Source of the DNA: Prevotellaceae bacterium UBA6417
GTDB taxonomy: Bacteria > Bacteroidota > Bacteroidia > Bacteroidales > Bacteroidaceae
Length of the DNA: 64,000 bases
Assembly: GCA_002439755.1 (NCBI GenBank)
Contig: DJPH01000047.1
Location: 11,316-75,315, forward strand
Direction of reading: 5' to 3'
Positions 62,806 to 64,000 of the stretch are shown piece by piece. The position numbers and the translations under genes were made by a program. The notes below the pieces were generated by a model that was not told the origin of the DNA, did not search any database, and worked only from the letters and a program-made list of their open reading frames with translations. Numbering within the stretch: position 1 is the stretch's first letter; each line of letters begins with the position of its first letter.

Positions 62806-63966
62806 ATGGCAACTTTCAAAGTCGTAGTAAGAAAAAAGAGAGCCGATGGCTTTTATCCGGTGTACATCTGCATCGTTCACCGTTCCAGAATGGGCTACAT
62901 AAAAACGGATAAGCTCATAACTGACAAACAAATCCTAAAGTCTGGAGAAATTAAGGATGCGGTAGTAAATGAATACTGTTCACGAGTAATCCTAAGATTT
63001 ACTGATATGGTGAATCGAAAGGACGTATCAGACTATTCTGTAGCAGAACTAATTGAATACCTTACCCGTGTAGAAGACAATGTGTGCTTTAGCGAATATG
63101 CGGCATTGCACATCAGCCGCATGATTAATGGAGGTCACGAACGTACTGCAAAGAATTACAAGCTTGCGGTTAATCATTTGGAGCGTTACCTTGGGACAAA
63201 TCGGATTATGTTTAACCATCTTACATCCTCTGTATTAAGGAAGTGGATTGAGTATTTATCACAAACAAATCGGGCAAAAGAAATGTACCCTACTTGCATC
63301 CGTCAAATCTTTAAGAAGGCAATTATTGAATTGAATGATGAAGAGCGTGGTGTCATTCGCATCAAATTCAATCCATGGCTGAAAATTCAGATACCTAAGT
63401 CTGACACCACACTAAAACGTGCCATATGCGCAGAGGCTTGCCGTGAGTTTTTCAACCGTCCGCTACCTGAATCCAAGTTCATATCTTCCCTTCCGGAACT
63501 CGCAAGAGATGTTGCCCTACTTTCCCTTTGCATTGGAGGAATCAATACGGTAGATCTCTATGAGCTTAAAAAGAAAGACTATAATAATGGTGTTATTGGC
63601 TACAAGAGGGCAAAGACCAGACACAGTAGAAGGGACGAAGCCTATATGGAAATGCGGATAGAACCGTTTATTCAATCAACCTTTGACAAGTATCTTTCTG
63701 ACGATAATGATGATTTCCTGTTCAATTTCCATAAGCGATACAGTAATTTTGATAGCTTTAATGCGAATGTGAATCATGGCATTCGGGCGATTTGCCGTGA
63801 TATGGGGATAGAAAAGGAAGACTGCTATTGTTTCTACACATTCAGGCATACTTGGGCTACCATAGCTCAAAACGATTGTGACGCCAATTTGTATGAAGTG
63901 GCATTCGGCATGAACCACAGTCATGGACTAAATGTAACCAGAGGATATGTAGTCGTCCCTACTTAA
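62806..63966 (+). CDS. Tyrosine recombinase/integrase with non-canonical active site
   Basis: 386 residues, complete. An N-terminal arm-binding domain (about 1-60, VRKKRADGFYPVYICIVHRSR) and a SAM-like core-binding domain (about 95-180) precede the catalytic domain. R347 (YTFRHTWATIA), H371 (MNHSHG) and the putative nucleophile Y381 (TRGY) are visible. The first catalytic Arg position reads GGINTVDLYEL (N247), and the box-II His position is Y344. Similar non-canonical integrases occur in Bacteroidales mobile elements. It probably belongs to an element whose body lies right of the window. Confidence 0.82.
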   Translation: MATFKVVVRKKRADGFYPVYICIVHRSRMGYIKTDKLITDKQILKSGEIKDAVVNEYCSRVILRFTDMVNRKDVSDYSVAELIEYLTRVEDNVCFSEYAALHISRMINGGHERTAKNYKLAVNHLERYLGTNRIMFNHLTSSVLRKWIEYLSQTNRAKEMYPTCIRQIFKKAIIELNDEERGVIRIKFNPWLKIQIPKSDTTLKRAICAEACREFFNRPLPESKFISSLPELARDVALLSLCIGGINTVDLYELKKKDYNNGVIGYKRAKTRHSRRDEAYMEMRIEPFIQSTFDKYLSDDNDDFLFNFHKRYSNFDSFNANVNHGIRAICRDMGIEKEDCYCFYTFRHTWATIAQNDCDANLYEVAFGMNHSHGLNVTRGYVVVPT

Positions 63967-64000
63967 GTGAAAATTAATTGAAGTGTCCAAATAGAACTGC

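Overview
This window looks like chromosomal DNA of a member of the order Bacteroidales, probably the Prevotellaceae. The evidence is the -7 element TAnnTTTG in front of many genes, the atpD-atpC-x-atpB-E-F-H-A-G gene order, a Na+-NQR operon, a GT3-type glycogen synthase next to a short GT35 phosphorylase, DUF5686 and BspA-type proteins, and an asparaginyl-tRNA synthetase. No species can be named from the sequence alone. Most of it is ordinary housekeeping DNA. The unusual parts are the leader of the leu operon, one AT-rich accessory island near 38.4-43.0 kb, and a recombinase gene at the right edge.

Left part (1-31 kb). purU (cut by the window edge) and a DedA protein run leftward. gmd-fcl make GDP-L-fucose, followed by gyrA and a TPR protein. 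The leucine operon leuA-leuC-leuD-(citramalate/isopropylmalate synthase homologue)-leuB is preceded by what reads as a complete transcription attenuator: promoter, 15-codon Ile/Leu-rich leader peptide, antiterminator arm and terminator. Then come a DUF4832 glycosidase-like protein, a glycerophosphodiester phosphodiesterase, a NahK-like sugar kinase, purB, an RluB-type pseudouridine synthase with a long disordered N-terminus, asnS, an orphan histidine kinase, yceD(DUF177)-rpmF-fabH, era-der, a small lipoprotein, a second TPR protein, tRNA-Gly(CCC) and pfkA.

Middle (31-51 kb). The whole F1Fo ATP synthase operon (predicted H+-coupled) ends at a bidirectional terminator. Beyond it lies a 1146-residue BspA-like leucine-rich-repeat protein on the minus strand with a long, structured upstream region. 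That region holds a 128-nt imperfect palindrome, two diverged copies of a hairpin module of about 105 nt, and an array of 22-bp-phased CATATAGTAT repeats. An HtrA/DegP protease and the nqrABCDEF operon follow, so the cell pairs a respiratory Na+ pump with a probably H+-driven ATP synthase.

Right part (50.6-64 kb). On the minus strand are a DUF5686 outer-membrane protein, overlapped by a RelA/SpoT homologue whose hydrolase domain has lost its metal ligands, and an operon of glycogen synthase and glycogen phosphorylase. On the plus strand are pyruvate phosphate dikinase and, at the edge, a tyrosine recombinase. This last gene probably marks one end of a mobile element that continues beyond the window.
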